In this document: positions 6,211-6,807 of the stretch, in pieces
Position numbering within the stretch: the stretch's first letter is position 1
Layout: the number at the start of each line of letters is the position of its first letter
NCBI GenBank assembly: GCA_030837935.1
Contig: JAUQXU010000465.1
Span: 1-6,807 of the forward strand
Origin: Candidatus Brocadia sp.
GTDB lineage: Bacteria > Planctomycetota > Brocadiia > Brocadiales > Brocadiaceae
Direction of reading: 5' to 3'
DNA length: 6,807 nt
The notes under the pieces: model-generated
What the model saw: only the letters and a program-made list of their open reading frames with translations
The model's database searches: none
Told to the model about the DNA's origin: nothing
Program-made: the position numbers and the translations under genes

Positions 6211-6807
6211 TTATTTCTTGGTGTATACAAAGTCTACCGTAGTCTCTTCTTTAGGCTTTACAGTTACATCACCCGTCTTTTTCCCAAGCTTCTCCTGCCA
6301 AGCCTCAATCTTATAAGAACCAGCAGGCACATTTTCTATCCTAAACCGCCCACTTTCATCCGTAACAGCGAAATACGGATTACCCTTTACCACTACAAAG
6401 GAACTCATCCATTTGTGAACATCACATGTTATCTTAACCACTTCCGGGAAATCAAACTTCTTTGTAAGCTTGCCACCGCCCGATACCCCTTCATTAAAAC
6501 CTGCATTTTTGATAGACCAGGAATGAAGGTTATGCATCACGTTATCGCTATTCAGTAAATCCACGCTAGCTCCAACCGAAACCGCAAGTACATGGGGAGT
6601 AAACAGACATTCTTTCTGGTCTAGCGCAACAGTCGTCGTATCTGCCTTTTTGCCCGATGCAATATCAACCAAAGAAACCACAACATTCTTAATACCCTTG
6701 GACTCCCCGTTAATTACCAACTCCTCCGACAATTTATTCTCATGCCCACAAGTTTGCTCATCCTTATCGACCTTTAAGACTTTTGCGGTTGGAACATCAC
6801 CGTCAAA
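6211..6807 (-). CDS. Exported cupredoxin-like copper protein with carboxypeptidase-regulatory-like domain (5' end cut by the window edge)
   Basis: 198 codons are visible before a TAA stop. A TTG at 6732 could be called as a start, but the frame stays open to base 6807. The upstream residues (FDGDVPTAKV, then VDKDEQTCGHE) fit the N-terminal strand of this family, so the true start lies outside. In visible numbering, a plastocyanin-like fold carries the type-1 copper set: His92 in NSDNVMHNLHS, then Cys128, His131 and Met134 in CDVHKWM. Residues about 143-195 form a small beta domain (AVTDESGRFRIENVPAGSY, then a VTVKPKEE strand) of the carboxypeptidase-regulatory type. Export is expected from the fold, though the signal peptide is outside the window. 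The protein is likely a periplasmic one-electron carrier or a copper-bearing subunit. It is the most upstream visible gene, 58 nt before the CydA-like gene. Exchange of electrons with the cytochromes downstream is inferred from context. Confidence 0.88.
   Translation of the reverse strand, partial: FDGDVPTAKVLKVDKDEQTCGHENKLSEELVINGESKGIKNVVVSLVDIASGKKADTTTVALDQKECLFTPHVLAVSVGASVDLLNSDNVMHNLHSWSIKNAGFNEGVSGGGKLTKKFDFPEVVKITCDVHKWMSSFVVVKGNPYFAVTDESGRFRIENVPAGSYKIEAWQEKLGKKTGDVTVKPKEETTVDFVYTKK

Overview
All six genes in this window lie on the minus strand and read in the same direction, so the window is best viewed from its right end to its left. The intergenic gaps are about 58, 115, 47, 84 and 28 nt. 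No tRNA, rRNA, mobile element, CRISPR array or credible plus-strand gene is visible. The layout looks like the inside of one operon cut at both ends: the first gene lacks its 5' end at base 6807 and the last lacks its 3' end at base 1.

In transcription order the genes are: (1) 6807-6211, an exported type-1 copper (cupredoxin) protein with a C-terminal carboxypeptidase-regulatory-like beta domain; (2) 6152-3993, a very large membrane protein of about 15 TM segments related to cytochrome bd oxidase subunit I (CydA), with a signal peptide and a long acidic periplasmic linker; (3) 3877-2927, a membrane-anchored di-heme c protein whose second domain is of the kind common in Planctomycetes/Verrucomicrobia; (4) 2879-2109, a three-TM mono-heme cytochrome c; (5) 2024-432, a membrane-anchored di-heme c protein fused to an ethylbenzene-dehydrogenase-gamma/NxrC-like heme b domain; (6) 403-<1, an exported cytochrome-c-like protein whose visible domain has lost its CXXCH heme motif.

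Together these encode a membrane-bound electron-transfer complex. Its visible cofactors are at least five c-type hemes, one predicted b heme in an EB_dh domain, a copper centre, and the heme site(s) of a divergent CydA-like core. No CydB, molybdopterin alpha subunit or iron-sulfur beta subunit is inside the window. The CydA-like protein keeps the equivalents of the axial histidines (His114, His281), but in my by-eye alignment it lacks counterparts of two glutamates of the canonical b595/d site. The complex may therefore pass electrons between periplasmic carriers and the membrane, or reduce O2 or another acceptor, by a non-canonical route. Its substrate cannot be read from the sequence.

The heme-rich gene content, the NxrC-like heme b domain, the planctomycete-type heme domain and the AT-leaning base composition suggest an anammox planctomycete (Brocadiales) or another nitrogen- or metal-cycling chemolithotroph such as a Nitrospirota member. 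This is an inference from gene families, not from a marker gene.
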